Source of the DNA: JAMWCX01 sp964352425
GTDB lineage: Bacteria; Omnitrophota; Gorgyraeia; 2-01-FULL-45-10
Assembly: GCA_964352425.1 (NCBI GenBank)
Contig: CAYGRZ010000032.1
Coordinates: 1 to 19,434, forward strand
Direction: 5' to 3'
DNA: 19,434 nt
Below the pieces are notes generated by a model that made no database searches, was not told the origin of the DNA, and saw nothing but the letters and a program-made list of their open reading frames with translations. Position 1 is the first letter of the stretch. Every line of letters starts with the position of its first letter. Both the position numbers and the translations under genes were made by a program. Below, in pieces: positions 16,001 through 18,297 of the stretch.

Positions 16001-18192
16001 CCGTTTATGATCGCGGATATTTTGCCGTTTCGCTCGGCAAAAGACACGTCTTCCGATGACACACTCCCGTCTTTCCATATCACGAACATCGTATATGTTC
16101 TTTCATATAGCGGCTCGCCCTCGCGCGAGAATATACGGTTTAGATCACCGTCGTAAATAATGAACCAGTCATTATGCATATAATTGTCAGCGGAATAGGC
16201 AACTGTCGATAAACCTTTGAGCGGCTGTAGAAGATCCGACACCGGCACTATAGGCCTCTTGCCTATTATCTTCCCATCTAAAAACATCTTGTCAGGGCCT
16301 TCAATCTCACGATTGACATAATATCTCCCGGACCATGCAGAGTTATAGACAATGGATATGGGCGTATCTTTCAAATCGTAATAATCATACACGGGCCTGT
16401 AAACGGATTGCGCGGCGGTTGATACCGCTTCTTGCGGCGCGGCGACAGGGACGATCGTCGTACCTGAAACCTCTTCATTCAATGGCTGGGCTATTCCGGC
16501 AGCCTTCCTGCCGAGCGGATTGAGATTGCTCGCTATGGCGAGTGCGAAAAGGCCTTGCGACTGGGCCGTCTTCACGAATTGGGCATAGGGATTGCCCGAG
16601 AGGAGTTTCATATACGGGCTCTCATACCCCTTATCATTCTTAAAATTCGGCATGATCGTGATGTATGAGATGCTGTTCTTCTTGAAGAGCTCGGAGAGAT
16701 TATCGGTGTGGAAACCGCCGGTGATGACTATGGCAACTTGTGGTTCGTCGCTCGTGGCTCGTGGCTTGTGGCTAGTAAATCGGATATTCCGCACGAATGC
16801 CTCGTCCCGCTTCAGCGAATATTCATAGAATTTCTCCATCTCGGCGCGATAACGGTCGAGACTCTCGATATCCTTATCCAATTCGACCGCAATGCCCCGG
16901 AATGAGGCCTCCCTGTTTATGAACGCGAGGTACTCTTTCACGTCAAACGACGCGCGAGAGGCCATGTAGTACTCGTAATCGGACTTTGTCAGCGAGATGG
17001 TGAAGATATTCTTCAGGAGGGCAAGGTTCTTCGAAAGCCTGAGGAGTTGTCGCTGGGTATCGTTCTCGCAGAACCGTTCCTTCAGGCGGCTATCAAGAGC
17101 GTCTATGTCGGTCATGGCCCTGCTGTTATCGATCCGGCTGTAGAGCGATACATACGCCAGGTATTTTTCCAGTCCGGCGAATTGGGACATATCTGCGCCG
17201 ATATCGCGTCCCATCTTTGTCAGATATGCGTAAAATTCCTTTTGCGTCAGCCGGCCGGTCCTGAATTCGACGGTCTTGACGACCATCTCTTCGACCTCCC
17301 TGCGCGAGAGCGCCTTTTGCAGGATGTCTATCAGCCGGTCGCGCTCGGTATTGGCCTTCCTAAAGTCGATCTGCGACTCCTGCTCGAGTGATCTGCGCAG
17401 CATGTCCAGGTCCTTGAGCGAGCTGATATCGAGTGATTCCGATCTTGCGACGGCGAGAAGATATGTGATGTAATCCTTAAGATCCAGATTGCCGGCCTTA
17501 TATTGGGTATATTTTGTATCTAGTTCAAGCAGCCTCTTCGGGTATATCCGGATCTTGAGCTCAGTAAGCACGCGGCTTAAGGTTTTAAGATGCCTGTCTG
17601 CGGCTTCACAGTTGCTGCGGGAATTCCTGTACACATGCAGATTATCGAGATAGAGGCCCCCGTCCTCTATTCCCCACAGCTTGACCTTGTCCGGATTGTT
17701 CACCGCGAAATATTCGGCGCCATTAACCAGGCCCTCCCTGACGAAGAGATCCGCTACTTTCCCGCGTGACTCGGTATCGGCGATATTCGTGAATGGCGAC
17801 AGGTCATATGCGCCTTCCCCGCCCTCGAGATTGATCGCCTGGATACGGTATGCGCTGTTTAAATACGACAGAATATCGCTTATCTTCTTCTGCGCGGCAT
17901 AATTGCAGTGAGCGTCCTGGATATGGATTATGGTGCGGGTATCGCGCGCTATCGCGGCTGGAGACCATCTGTCGATAACCGTGCCGAGATCACGCGGAAT
18001 ATCTATCGCAGATGAGCCCGTAATATCGTCATTATTGTAAATTGCGCGGGTTGAAGCTTGAGCTGCCCAGGTAAGGTCTGCGGGGATCGTTGTAAATAGA
18101 AATGCTATCAGGGTAATGCATGCTATTACCCTTAAAGGCATATTAAGCCTAAATATGATTCTTCCGGTAGTATTTGAGCTCGCGTCATTCAT
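385..18192 (-). CDS. Giant multidomain membrane protein with multiple protease modules (5935 aa)
   Basis: One unbroken frame runs from ATG at 18190-18192 to TAA at 385-387. I do not recognise the full-length protein as a named family; its modules are listed separately. In order they are: signal peptide (1-44), ChaN/TraB-like (84-535), glycosidase-like beta domain (600-965), kinase-like (985-1135), M50-like HEFFH (1171-1312), HGTS domain (1313-1564), M50-like HELGH (1585-1715), helical region, HD domain (2020-2182), signal-like helix plus barrel-like region (2193-2606), transglutaminase-like (2700-2810), second HEFFH-HGTS pair (2867-3260), TM plus TraB-like (3378-3670), M50-like HESTH (3708-3915), SLT (3975-4190), zincin motifs (4348, 4584), CPBP (4862-4965), GT9-like (5005-5400), zincin (5571/5598) and a C-terminal domain. 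The start is supported by a promoter about 40 bp upstream and by the signal peptide. There is no strong Shine-Dalgarno for it; Met18, preceded by TTTAGG, is an alternative. The domain order implies fusion of several once-separate genes. A role at the envelope or in cell attack is inference. Confidence 0.93.
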   Translation of the reverse strand: MNDASSNTTGRIIFRLNMPLRVIACITLIAFLFTTIPADLTWAAQASTRAIYNNDDITGSSAIDIPRDLGTVIDRWSPAAIARDTRTIIHIQDAHCNYAAQKKISDILSYLNSAYRIQAINLEGGEGAYDLSPFTNIADTESRGKVADLFVREGLVNGAEYFAVNNPDKVKLWGIEDGGLYLDNLHVYRNSRSNCEAADRHLKTLSRVLTELKIRIYPKRLLELDTKYTQYKAGNLDLKDYITYLLAVARSESLDISSLKDLDMLRRSLEQESQIDFRKANTERDRLIDILQKALSRREVEEMVVKTVEFRTGRLTQKEFYAYLTKMGRDIGADMSQFAGLEKYLAYVSLYSRIDNSRAMTDIDALDSRLKERFCENDTQRQLLRLSKNLALLKNIFTISLTKSDYEYYMASRASFDVKEYLAFINREASFRGIAVELDKDIESLDRYRAEMEKFYEYSLKRDEAFVRNIRFTSHKPRATSDEPQVAIVITGGFHTDNLSELFKKNSISYITIMPNFKNDKGYESPYMKLLSGNPYAQFVKTAQSQGLFALAIASNLNPLGRKAAGIAQPLNEEVSGTTIVPVAAPQEAVSTAAQSVYRPVYDYYDLKDTPISIVYNSAWSGRYYVNREIEGPDKMFLDGKIIGKRPIVPVSDLLQPLKGLSTVAYSADNYMHNDWFIIYDGDLNRIFSREGEPLYERTYTMFVIWKDGSVSSEDVSFAERNGKISAIINGRDRSSRIRSALFGQRVVHNGRSVPLETENLYNQFDDLYHLYHLPQFVEYKDGKTVYGPSLCHNDLFVGLPAPGRAIDRQKLLDVIKASGYIEVDLAPFLKAYSIQDVKDKALLARGYREKESGILEEGEFRIEADVLKVRLIRSKYPHNLIGITSSGKVVAINLTGDKSKGIGYRVDELGDTIIQETKQRGDPVVEAFLLANSRDVNKYVNGELVREESSANPYEGSSALVVFSRPKDDRAVSHDGTPAASPADKKGFHATVTKDVTGTGWVIKILDNRDPAINARSKEAYEEAERRGFIEDHLTPPFNIYYHIGAKGMTMIKQQTAIDLEGVARDLAGMRNEPALESLASFLVMLYVEILDKKAYVEDYKVSPLLRNFGIYGDSLVILDIPNLKFEPIGAFAREFNASRKQELVSEFETHLREEIRQLRATATGRESHSLTARYLLRIPVIGTILAYMTVYSHEFFHALADGFRGRIEIERRAGRIVSARYVSIEGGSFRQPLKVLMAAPVGMALSAMLIFAYLMGDMPFLSDLLADTPTMLSAVKVILAIVANCFTFDVFVNILSRDELSDGVQAKQLLDREEYGLDTAVREAHEAGSASSLQDVPAGNVPERVKTEAVKESARKVAELFESGLDREDEAIGVHGTSIEAIMYLAEHGKLPPGARTPGEFYYYPLGKGFDAVDRAKKIYADWNVMKYYISSKLPFKLDKGLYEELSQFILLNGDSKEDYPKLLRMCNRHGITERQLSAWGEEARSQGRKGVVILLSKDILKDGYKVSEDKTGSDDNEARFSIKRGLPLKYIIGIEPVGNYEYKKLEELQNKVRKAVPPADAPVVHSFLATAGDGKISLLLSSSSLPRRILGKILFDLSSIRKALVLGSTAPHELGHAIWAYTTWQSPKKVWRGILTGDIEEIYDEAERYGGISGNVLAAMLAGFVILCHPGGAFSFLNNLAVYFAVINVISIAVEAVALLFGYGDLSAESIEFIKDDNPALRRLVKEARSHFGLNERALVRLADWQEIVPANPKYAERLAAYLSNRRLTRDDWIDLVNYLVSYDEVKREGVLTRENPSLEKLVQDFDLTHSHVIQCGAHNKAHLQFLARVIARDRNVADLSSSARRIGLEGAIASQDRIAHMYGLSAVADIAKDRPDVLEAVKQKVLSYKDEIESRLKEIDHMFVQYGGVKKGYDASAIKQAVTSFFWDLENGRSDPDGFAKALYSMTFATADADAACEPLMGMTINQYLVHRNQLLSDSTVVASAAAPVSVNMTAAQSLEYFIRNTPLGTRGEGDRWGPYVRMEHVMNVARDIDAIAARDAQAFNVNPYIKPGTEKTLDARTFARICDLYASLDQQHRDALAIAAALHDYAKLFVTNPDKHGPIGATMVEPELRRMGYDEAMIELVKGLIAYHGEPWEYSEGAKNNFGPKTTDRQFLAALAILGIADIHSSGNRPIDSARAAKYFAPAKGFISYIKTLIVALLIMILPSFALTTAMAGAGDAGYAFSPTRGMEGPAQSWRDKETFIFSPETWQDEGSFFADYYKDNVLKGGFETSWLKLISQDWLAQRWREYIPSYTNHVYLIDLTYLLPEKARGRYEIGYMDFDRGQYPYSVFRPSPFYGYAYEFKQDHWAAPLTYSFGKSHYDFDPLSYAAYPVTVNYDFFNMFKNTPIHTNMDARVESEYFNIGKSVLLGDNLVASAYIGQDYWRVPEIELSYTDENGKKVYYDDNKQTSIGGNVIYYYSPAHRMRAFYDVRHGRLIEDEYWQSVGTNRLSYAAGLDWTWLGENSAYYTGLMYEENGMSSDAKLSLGYAQDSYGVNLTPFVSLSKKDFLPDKKGIIAKYLYSPSEDLDLGVSLSYTRLTDLTDRPEEEYAGMITLNMRFGAHGKGVPLRASGSAGVYYDTSLSEDFTSEALTKRLSESAPLKTGESVLRDSPTLEKFIQNLSDAVNTEGDVLDIIAALYGSANDYNHSGDRIITADPGEMYAAIRQSYFDHEQRLVNICAGFAQLYADIINRVSREKGLDIRAVPTGVKVNAGHVVVAVLTKDGYVIMDYGRTMATHTHNLEDALSIYQAVRGSLVLDHHVYDPDRNGKQIGSIETREGKAIRQNLTLFDGERRYKHIETFLDAAERKARHSMASDEARSLTAQYLSQIPVIGNFLALMTVYPHEFFHALADGFRGRIEIERAGGRIVSARYVSIKGESFRRPLTVLMAAPVGMALSAMLLFAFLMAGMPFLSDLLADMPAMLAVVNVIINIVAHCFTFDVFVNILSRDERSDGVQAKDLIDREEYGLDTAVREAHEAGSASSLQDVPAGNVPERVKTEAVKESARKVAELFESGLDREDEAIGVHGTSIEAIMYLAEHGKLPPGARTPGEFYYYPLGKGFDAVDRAKKIYADWNVMKYYISSKLPFKLDKGLYEELSQFILLNGDSKEDYPKLLRMCNRHGITERQLSAWGEEARSQGRKGVVILLSKDILKDGYKVSEDKTGSDDNEARFSIKRGLPLKYIIGIEPVGNYEYKKLEELQNKVRKAVPPADAVKLAMALHPGQGMGSAETAHAQQRVSLNTDTFIPDIAKALDGLPKLGDRDARRSAAKKICALVANKGDKLTIDDIRLVLDLSGEYTAELNMRFDLQSAVPRAPPASKKSALTKGSASLKIIITSAVIAAVSAIAAFVAVPYIRVEKEYRALIEHRKQTERLVGALPSSLAVIGAERYSITWHGAQMEVIGGAHGAPQGADEMLKASRVILKDPQNWVFVLEGVPDARKYLNSVLAPDLAIADKLSRDYGIPVEDIIPVQGDPDVIDILVKKLGLTKQDIIAASMYPQLHDHYSILTKMLVAQGVSRGQEPSFRDSLNIYLRSARVLYGMPDRDLEKILLDTAAKIAASPEALKEFYAMTVLIRTEMLNARNTVAQTRLDALLRKYPGKKILLMIGGNHVPVVGLDRNRFMKDVTPVRIEDIEWLGQYLIENARYEKQKMGNDGAKGPFRAKFNIIALMPIFLVYMYNAQIDFLPFLSMIFMSIALAFMVHESTHFIVARSVGADGVTMGRDPATGLSVQFGFPKGTPDVAKKLIKIIAAPYLVHFIIFIAAEAIARLLLPFDSPVGYFLSFYAYLNLGLAALPVGWDGAVLSRLIFSERYRRAAQRVADRGEMDYYDAISALPRPGFGMIASDLVLKAVTVAATIFYFAVGPDIARRALDQQEIKGGVELIDEAGIPEDSEQPFLWPGREGEGPVPVEEEHREPAPVKDRFRKTLDPGIIDEALLLAHISRESRNDPCAVSESGAVGLMQLLPDAAKEMGLKINPKWQVQLQRAIKVIKYQNIRNGRKRWQPGRDGEKALMLAAWNFIDRHGAELRLDPAEYDPKHPKAWVANVDERYDREKNAAAGRKYTMQLYTRHYGWVEVREERLKFALAAYLKGPGNVNGDIRDAARIHGPIRLFDDVYAGYSNTYKYVYHIYDKGKRWSFMVEQGQDVEGIDWLRSLLSEEEHREAGVSKVSAEGSGAIHGKEMSQADIAVIIGDIEENCRVLSNDETSTMRVRLKSLLGKVDSADIDARIRSRVKAKIREILADVHNGKIVTYSPRAGIRSPTQFVLGCVLGKGKNASVALVSGTFYELSDPAFVEEMLLHEILVMLYPEESHADHKARYASAETLPEGFSSPLAGVQRAVFGMENPLKPALRNYITQKSLEAEGRMTAETLMSEYVRDLAHLVEASEDRIARFSTQPMPFDVTLNEDELLASRKSDLQKAKARISSIRSRMKGGGVPSFIRALTEIDGGARKKLSAAQRLAITSVANTVRGNPEFTFDPDRVLFIPHSSWLRGLFKFWGHASGMTLPLQDDNHAAPIIIIDSDLQDPLEVSKCLIHEIVHAKYHEGRRLMVNTRPEEAWMYRILNEAATENRAIELMTDVLSKNPALRPYTDKYADKELAGIIRKLGVQKEYQEVIAMKIFRTYTAERATIGSMSKSAPDAQVFNDAMELYLTTGDSTGISRILGKAWKGIVDIAETIEDGSHRRYLYLTGLHIILSSMKHADPAPKLLAGRLVLDAWSDALGEIFDAMTEIDGYDMRGADKYEARAAVRIFDETIKDDTLDISTARSRRSVKAKLIKKIAQYSAGEVKKEHDAALKDKPAGTGVTRLLKALTPQMNHGWRKSVRAIFIAPIVEEPIFRWLLPNLTAGLLGSFALSNIIWGVVFIALHYDKDTKWLRGPLLLTLACWFLLPVAAMDPALYLGIAAMSHFAINFITVLANESRSREDRYGFASIGLKTPKKDIYVSRPLANPDIIDPRGIKNILVFDPEEGLMGPKLGESIINAWPLMAALTKKYKDATIYVVTDFPDIYFSEQFGGKVRPVPTSAISGLIDEGGNKWKEYNIEEWSGYTLQSMKEPEVVAQFLVDKKIDLVFDLYKGFLSGNMEPVFSGIKPQMFENGTMPYIFTLFPATKLFSGTRREFISGSVGRLITPVVTDRQGERYLISGMDKAIEDIDDAGMVDDAGIWRLSISTCRAIGLDIDRSSLGVLEPNLKERNAALAILKEWHDRASGGTAQFDPLKKIFIINVYGVSHPDIISNRAWSTIISRLLKETDAYLIFTHGGKMDIDVNKIDDILKDVVNPSPNRILLPRQELYPAITSVMAVADWVLTPDTGLSHLASGVYNKPTCILTTGDITHWLTPRSKTAKPVFVDNPYDVVTRANVEYARYHATGIGSDFLDSVEGQLYKEVIEKVLVEARAVDRRPMRPAVLSGRLSALSITGRAELEREAVEDARQKGLEFPGAAEDLRKFVASYLDMLGYDHRLMPEIVFVDTASQMGIDVPRFMVKLHWGESATILLIDKSALARKDDGSWTVLDNVKKFEVLHEVLGHMFVRSRYPEFEAVSRRAIRDGHESTHLLMTKTEEEILARILTFMAYKKIKDIAPAFKNEIMETRMAELGLSTDLADMPLFLTAIVKTILSTDDDLNIHKYRKMLENDKAAGHIIDKVAAKMRVLVPADAGTPEPQAPAAEKPVAGLMAPQDAMLRAILQVLQNVRAPEDRRVFFIPYKGERKPYDDARADLKYALEKEGFRNVRIALYDGTVSDLERARAAESDMLNDPNALALAIVDQAVVDEAALKNHNERDNKCKWIRENVPNGVAAEELFMQVAFGLPVLDFVKNSASAEHRQKLLEIIEKLVDNSEQDLKALKADFNTIFVGSIIIALKKITKIDINAEMHKRERTLTQVLTAA
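1273..1710 (-). other. Metallopeptidase-like domain with HExxxH and a nearby HExxH
   Basis: Residues 5495-5640. KKFEVLHEVLGHMFVRSRYP contains HEVLGH (5571-5576), an HExxxH spacing. Twenty-two residues after the last of these, DGHESTHLLM contains a canonical HESTH (5598-5602), followed by KTEEEILARIL with candidate ligand Glu residues 5609-5611. A strand (TILLIDKSAL) precedes, as in zincins. I cannot tell which motif, if either, binds zinc. Confidence 0.45.
1993..3180 (-). other. GT9-like (heptosyltransferase-type) glycosyltransferase domain
   Basis: Residues 5005-5400. The N-terminal half opens with KNILVFDPEEGLMGPKLGESI and continues as a Rossmann-like unit. The C-terminal half has KIFIINVYGVSHP, TDAYLIFTHGG and the diagnostic VADWVLTPDTGLSHLASGVY (D5358, H5363), followed by KPTCILTTGD. 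The 'D-T-G-x-x-H-x-A' motif is the sugar-nucleotide-binding signature of GT family 9, such as ADP-heptose transferases. These act on the cytoplasmic face of the inner membrane, which adds to the topology puzzle. Confidence 0.65.
3298..3609 (-). other. CPBP (CAAX/Abi) intramembrane protease domain
   Basis: Residues 4862-4965 carry the family's motifs: EE-x-x-x-R in IVEEPIFRWLLP (E4882, E4883, R4887), F-x-x-x-H in VFIALHYDKD (F4912, H4916), and H-x-x-x-N in MSHFAINFI (H4956, N4960). Hydrophobic segments at about 4891-4912, 4926-4941 and 4943-4965 fit a multi-pass membrane domain. CPBP glutamate proteases process prenylated proteins or peptides, and in bacteria include immunity proteins for peptide toxins. 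It directly precedes the glycosyltransferase domain. Confidence 0.75.
4318..4695 (-). other. Soluble zinc-metallopeptidase-like domain (HEIVH)
   Basis: Residues 4500-4625. A strand (APIIIIDSDL) is followed by the helix VSKCLIHEIVHAKYHEGRR with HEIVH at 4584-4588, then ILNEAATENRAIEL with E4614 and E4618 as candidates for a third (gluzincin-type) ligand. The strand-helix-helix order fits a gluzincin minimal core. No hydrophobic segments are near, unlike the M50-like modules. Substrate unknown. Confidence 0.5.
5083..5325 (-). other. Zincin-like motif region (HEILV)
   Basis: Residues 4290-4370. Strands around 4311-4333 (TQFVLGCVLG, ASVALVSGTFYEL) are followed by the helix VEEMLLHEILVMLYPEESHADH, with H4348, E4349, H4360 and H4363. 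It resembles a zincin active-site helix, but the second His of HExxH is replaced by Val, so the site is probably altered unless H4360 or H4363 takes its place. I do not recognise a family. Confidence 0.35.
5560..5577 (-). repeat. 18-bp direct repeat after the SLT module
   Basis: Identical to 6304-6321 and in the same frame (EEEHRE, residues 4206-4211). The pair brackets the transglycosylase domain. Confidence 0.75.
5623..6270 (-). other. SLT-type lytic transglycosylase domain
   Basis: Residues 3975-4190. LAHISRESRNDPCAVSESGA, followed by VGLMQLLPDAAKEMG, matches the soluble lytic transglycosylase (goose-lysozyme-like) signature, with catalytic Glu E3992 in the 'ES' motif and the GLMQ-x-x-P segment. 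MLAAWNF (4061-4067) and ALAAYLKGPGNVNG (4132-4145) resemble the later 'AAYN-GPG' motif. These enzymes cleave the glycan strands of peptidoglycan in the periplasm, so this part of the chain should be outside the inner membrane. It is one of the surest calls in the giant protein. Confidence 0.8.
6304..6321 (-). repeat. 18-bp direct repeat before the SLT module
   Basis: ctcccgatgctcctcttc on the plus strand encodes EEEHRE (residues 3958-3963). The identical 18 bp recurs at 5560-5577, 744 bp (248 codons) away in the same frame, on the other side of the lytic transglycosylase domain. Confidence 0.75.
6448..7071 (-). other. M50-like membrane metalloprotease module C (HESTH)
   Basis: Residues 3708-3915. 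HESTH (3750-3754) lies at the end of a hydrophobic helix, LAFMVHESTHFIVARSVGA. YLNLGLAALPVGWDGAVLSR (N3836, P3843, D3847, G3848) matches the N-x-P-DG third motif of M50 proteases. At least five hydrophobic segments are present (around 3711-3727, 3733-3749, 3795-3818, 3823-3843, 3890-3910). An acidic, Pro-rich linker (3930-3965) follows before the transglycosylase. Confidence 0.65.
7183..8061 (-). other. TM helix and TraB/Tiki-like domain, copy 2
   Basis: A Lys-preceded transmembrane helix occupies about residues 3378-3402. The domain (3425-3670) starts with MEVIGGAHGAP (H3453) and VFVLEGVPD (E3481), and ends with the helix MLNARNTVAQTRLDALL (R3630, N3631) and the strand ILLMIGGNHVP (H3658). 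The 'R-N' helix before a Gly-rich strand ending in His is typical of TraB/Tiki-type domains. It is clearer here than in copy 1, and the two copies are too diverged to be a recent duplication. Confidence 0.55.
8413..9168 (-). repeat. 756-bp perfect direct repeat, copy B (HGTS domain)
   Basis: Residues 3009-3260, identical base for base to 13501-14256 as far as I could compare by eye. Identity stops abruptly at 9168/9169, where the sequence continues as the diverged HEFFH paralogue, and at 8413, beyond which no similarity remains. The downstream protein is a Gly/Gln-rich linker here (VKLAMALHPGQG), unlike copy A. The key His is H3073 and the late Glu E3234. Confidence 0.9.
9169..9594 (-). other. 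M50/site-2-protease-like module B (HEFFH), diverged paralogue of module A
   Basis: Residues 2867-3008. HEFFH at 2891-2895, AAPVGMALSA at 2936-2945 and VNILSRDERSDG (N2991, D3000) repeat the motif set of module A. I count 28 differences in 142 residues. Substitutions cluster in the membrane helices, whereas all zinc-site motifs are kept, which suggests both copies are under selection as active proteases. Confidence 0.6.
9763..10095 (-). other. Transglutaminase-like cysteine domain
   Basis: Residues 2700-2810. NICAGFAQLYADIIN puts C2726 at the start of a helix, VNAGHVVVAVL places H2761 on a strand, and GYVIMDYG places D2776 on the next strand. A Cys at a helix start with His and Asp on adjacent strands is the catalytic triad of transglutaminase-like (papain-fold) proteases. 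The domain follows the barrel region and precedes the second HEFFH module. It could act as a peptidase or in crosslinking. Confidence 0.55.
10375..11616 (-). other. Internal signal-like helix followed by an outer-membrane beta-barrel-like region
   Basis: Residues 2193-2222 form a hydrophobic helix preceded by Lys and ending in ALTTAMAGAG, which looks like a signal peptide with an Ala-x-Ala cleavage site. Residues 2225-2606 are rich in Tyr, Trp, Phe, Gly and Asn, with repeated alternating strands (for example GLDWTWLGENSAYYTGLMYE, KLSLGYAQDSYGVNLTPFVS, LDLGVSLSYTRL) and a final MITLNMRFG. This is the composition of an outer-membrane beta-barrel. No start codon with a ribosome binding site is visible just upstream, so it is read as part of the giant protein. 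Confidence 0.5.
11647..12135 (-). other. HD-type phosphohydrolase domain
   Basis: Residues 2020-2182. The metal ligands of an HD domain appear in order: H2029 in RMEHVMNVARD, the H2092-D2093 doublet in AAALHDYAKL, H2137 in LIAYHGEP, and D2171 in ILGIADIHS. This is a complete H...HD...H...D pattern. HD domains hydrolyse phosphate esters, often nucleotides or cyclic nucleotides; the substrate here is unknown. Such domains are usually cytoplasmic, whereas the next segment is a signal-like helix, so the topology of the chain around it is puzzling. Confidence 0.65.
12136..13047 (-). other. Helical region of unknown function between protease and HD modules
   Basis: Residues 1716-2019 are mainly amphipathic helix, with motifs such as HVIQCGAHNKAHLQF (1815-1829) and a charged stretch EIESRLKEIDHMF (1895-1907). 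It ends in an Ala/Val/Ser-rich linker (1984-2000) before the HD domain. I recognise no family. The region has no HExxH motif or clear transmembrane segment and looks like a soluble spacer or binding domain. Confidence 0.35.
13048..13440 (-). other. M50-like membrane metalloprotease module (HELGH)
   Basis: Residues 1585-1715. STAPHELGHAIWAY has HELGH at 1615-1619. Two hydrophobic segments follow (about 1655-1671 and 1680-1704), the second containing VINVIS (N1691) and then GYGDLSAESI (D1708), which may stand in for the N...DG motif of M50 proteases. Between them is a charged loop with DIEEIYDEAERYGG. It directly follows the HGTS domain. The third zinc ligand is less clear than in the HEFFH modules. 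Confidence 0.5.
13501..14256 (-). repeat. 756-bp perfect direct repeat, copy A (HGTS domain, possible ADP-ribosyltransferase fold)
   Basis: Residues 1313-1564. Every base I compared is identical to 8413-9168 (offset 5088), and both edges fall on codon boundaries. The encoded domain has VHGTSIEAIMYLAEHGKLP (H1377), an aromatic strand EFYYYPLG (1402-1408) followed by an Ala-rich helix, and a late strand GLPLKYIIGIEP (E1538). A His-Gly-Thr/Ser strand, an aromatic second strand and a late Glu is the arrangement of ADP-ribosyltransferase folds with an H-Y-E triad. That is a fold hypothesis only. In both copies the domain directly follows an M50-like module. Confidence 0.85.
14257..14682 (-). other. 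M50/site-2-protease-like module A (HEFFH)
   Basis: Residues 1171-1312. HEFFH at 1195-1199 gives the two His ligands and catalytic Glu of a zinc metalloprotease. AAPVGMALSA at 1240-1249 resembles the 'aGP-x-aN' helix of M50 proteases, and VNILSRDELSDG (N1295, D1304) resembles their third NxxP-DG motif carrying the last zinc ligand. Three or more hydrophobic segments surround these motifs, so the site should lie in or at the membrane. The module is a paralogue of residues 2867-3008: 114 of 142 residues are identical by my count. Confidence 0.6.
14788..15240 (-). other. Kinase-like (APH/HipA type) domain, possibly inactive
   Basis: Residues 985-1135. GWVIKILDN carries a Lys on a strand (K1005) like the ATP-binding Lys of kinases. 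A long helix follows, then YVED (D1100), NFGIYGD (N1109) and LVILDIPNL (D1121), recalling the catalytic-loop Asp/Asn and the metal-binding Asp of aminoglycoside-kinase-like folds. The gap between D1100 and N1109 is longer than usual, so it may be a pseudokinase. It precedes the first HEFFH protease module. Identification rests on motif order only. Confidence 0.35.
15298..16395 (-). other. Beta-rich domain resembling phosphodiester glycosidase (NAGPA-like)
   Basis: Residues 600-965 are rich in predicted strands and aromatic residues. The last part has the pattern NLIGITSSGKVVAINLTGD, then a G-x-G turn and VDELGDTII, then a strand leading to NSRDVNKYVNGELV. This resembles the C-terminal half of phosphodiester glycosidase (NAGPA) domains, where IGI-x-x-dG-k-v is followed by a helix and a strand ending in Asp-Gly-Gly. 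Here that Gly-Gly-Asp-type signature is replaced by NSRDV, so the site may be altered or lost. The assignment is tentative. Confidence 0.3.
16588..17943 (-). other. ChaN/TraB (Tiki superfamily)-like domain, copy 1
   Basis: Residues 84-535. The first strand and helix read TIIHIQDAHCNY with H90 and H95, followed by AINLEGGEGAYD (E123) and, after a long helical insertion, ITGGFHTDNL with H495. This layout of an early His motif, a Glu strand and a late G-x-x-H strand is that of the ChaN/TraB/Tiki superfamily, which includes haem-binding proteins and metal-dependent proteases. The middle (about 190-470) is mostly helical and highly charged. The domain sits right after the signal peptide, so it should be periplasmic or outside. 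The superfamily assignment is motif-based; the activity is unknown. Confidence 0.45.
16740..16774 (-). repeat. Five tandem heptanucleotide units inside the coding frame
   Basis: On the plus strand the units read gtggttc, gtcgctc, gtggctc, gtggctt and gtggcta. They encode the linker SHKPRATSDEPQ at residues 475-486, just before the G-x-x-H strand of the first TraB-like domain. Because 7 is not a multiple of 3, gain or loss of one unit would shift the frame, while three units add seven residues. Confidence 0.7.
18061..18192 (-). other. N-terminal signal peptide of the giant protein
   Basis: Residues 1-44 have basic residues (R11, R15, R21), a hydrophobic core around residues 23-36, and an Ala-rich end (TWAA, then QAS) suitable for signal peptidase I cleavage near residue 44. 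This targets the N-terminus across the inner membrane. Whether it is cleaved or kept as an anchor cannot be decided from sequence. Confidence 0.75.
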
Positions 18193-18229
18193 CTCAAATT
18201 AACTTTCTTGCTTTCGTTTAGTTTACTAA

Positions 18230-18257
18230 AGTATAGCATACCATATACACAATTCAA
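18230..18257 (-). promoter_or_regulatory. Sigma-70-type promoter of the giant gene
   Basis: Read on the minus strand: TTGAAT (18257-18252), a 16-bp spacer, then TATACT (18235-18230) preceded by TG-C, an extended -10. A start site would lie near 18223, giving a leader of about 30 nt before the ATG at 18192. The leader is AT-rich with no strong Shine-Dalgarno. This is the only good promoter I see between the upstream terminator and the gene. Confidence 0.65.
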
Positions 18258-18297
18258 TGGCATATAACATGCTTTTTTATGCCTTAACATTTCGAGC

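Noticed and set aside
16740..16774. CRISPR-like short repeats
   Set aside because: The units are 7 bp and directly tandem, without spacers. No array with regular spacers exists anywhere in the window.
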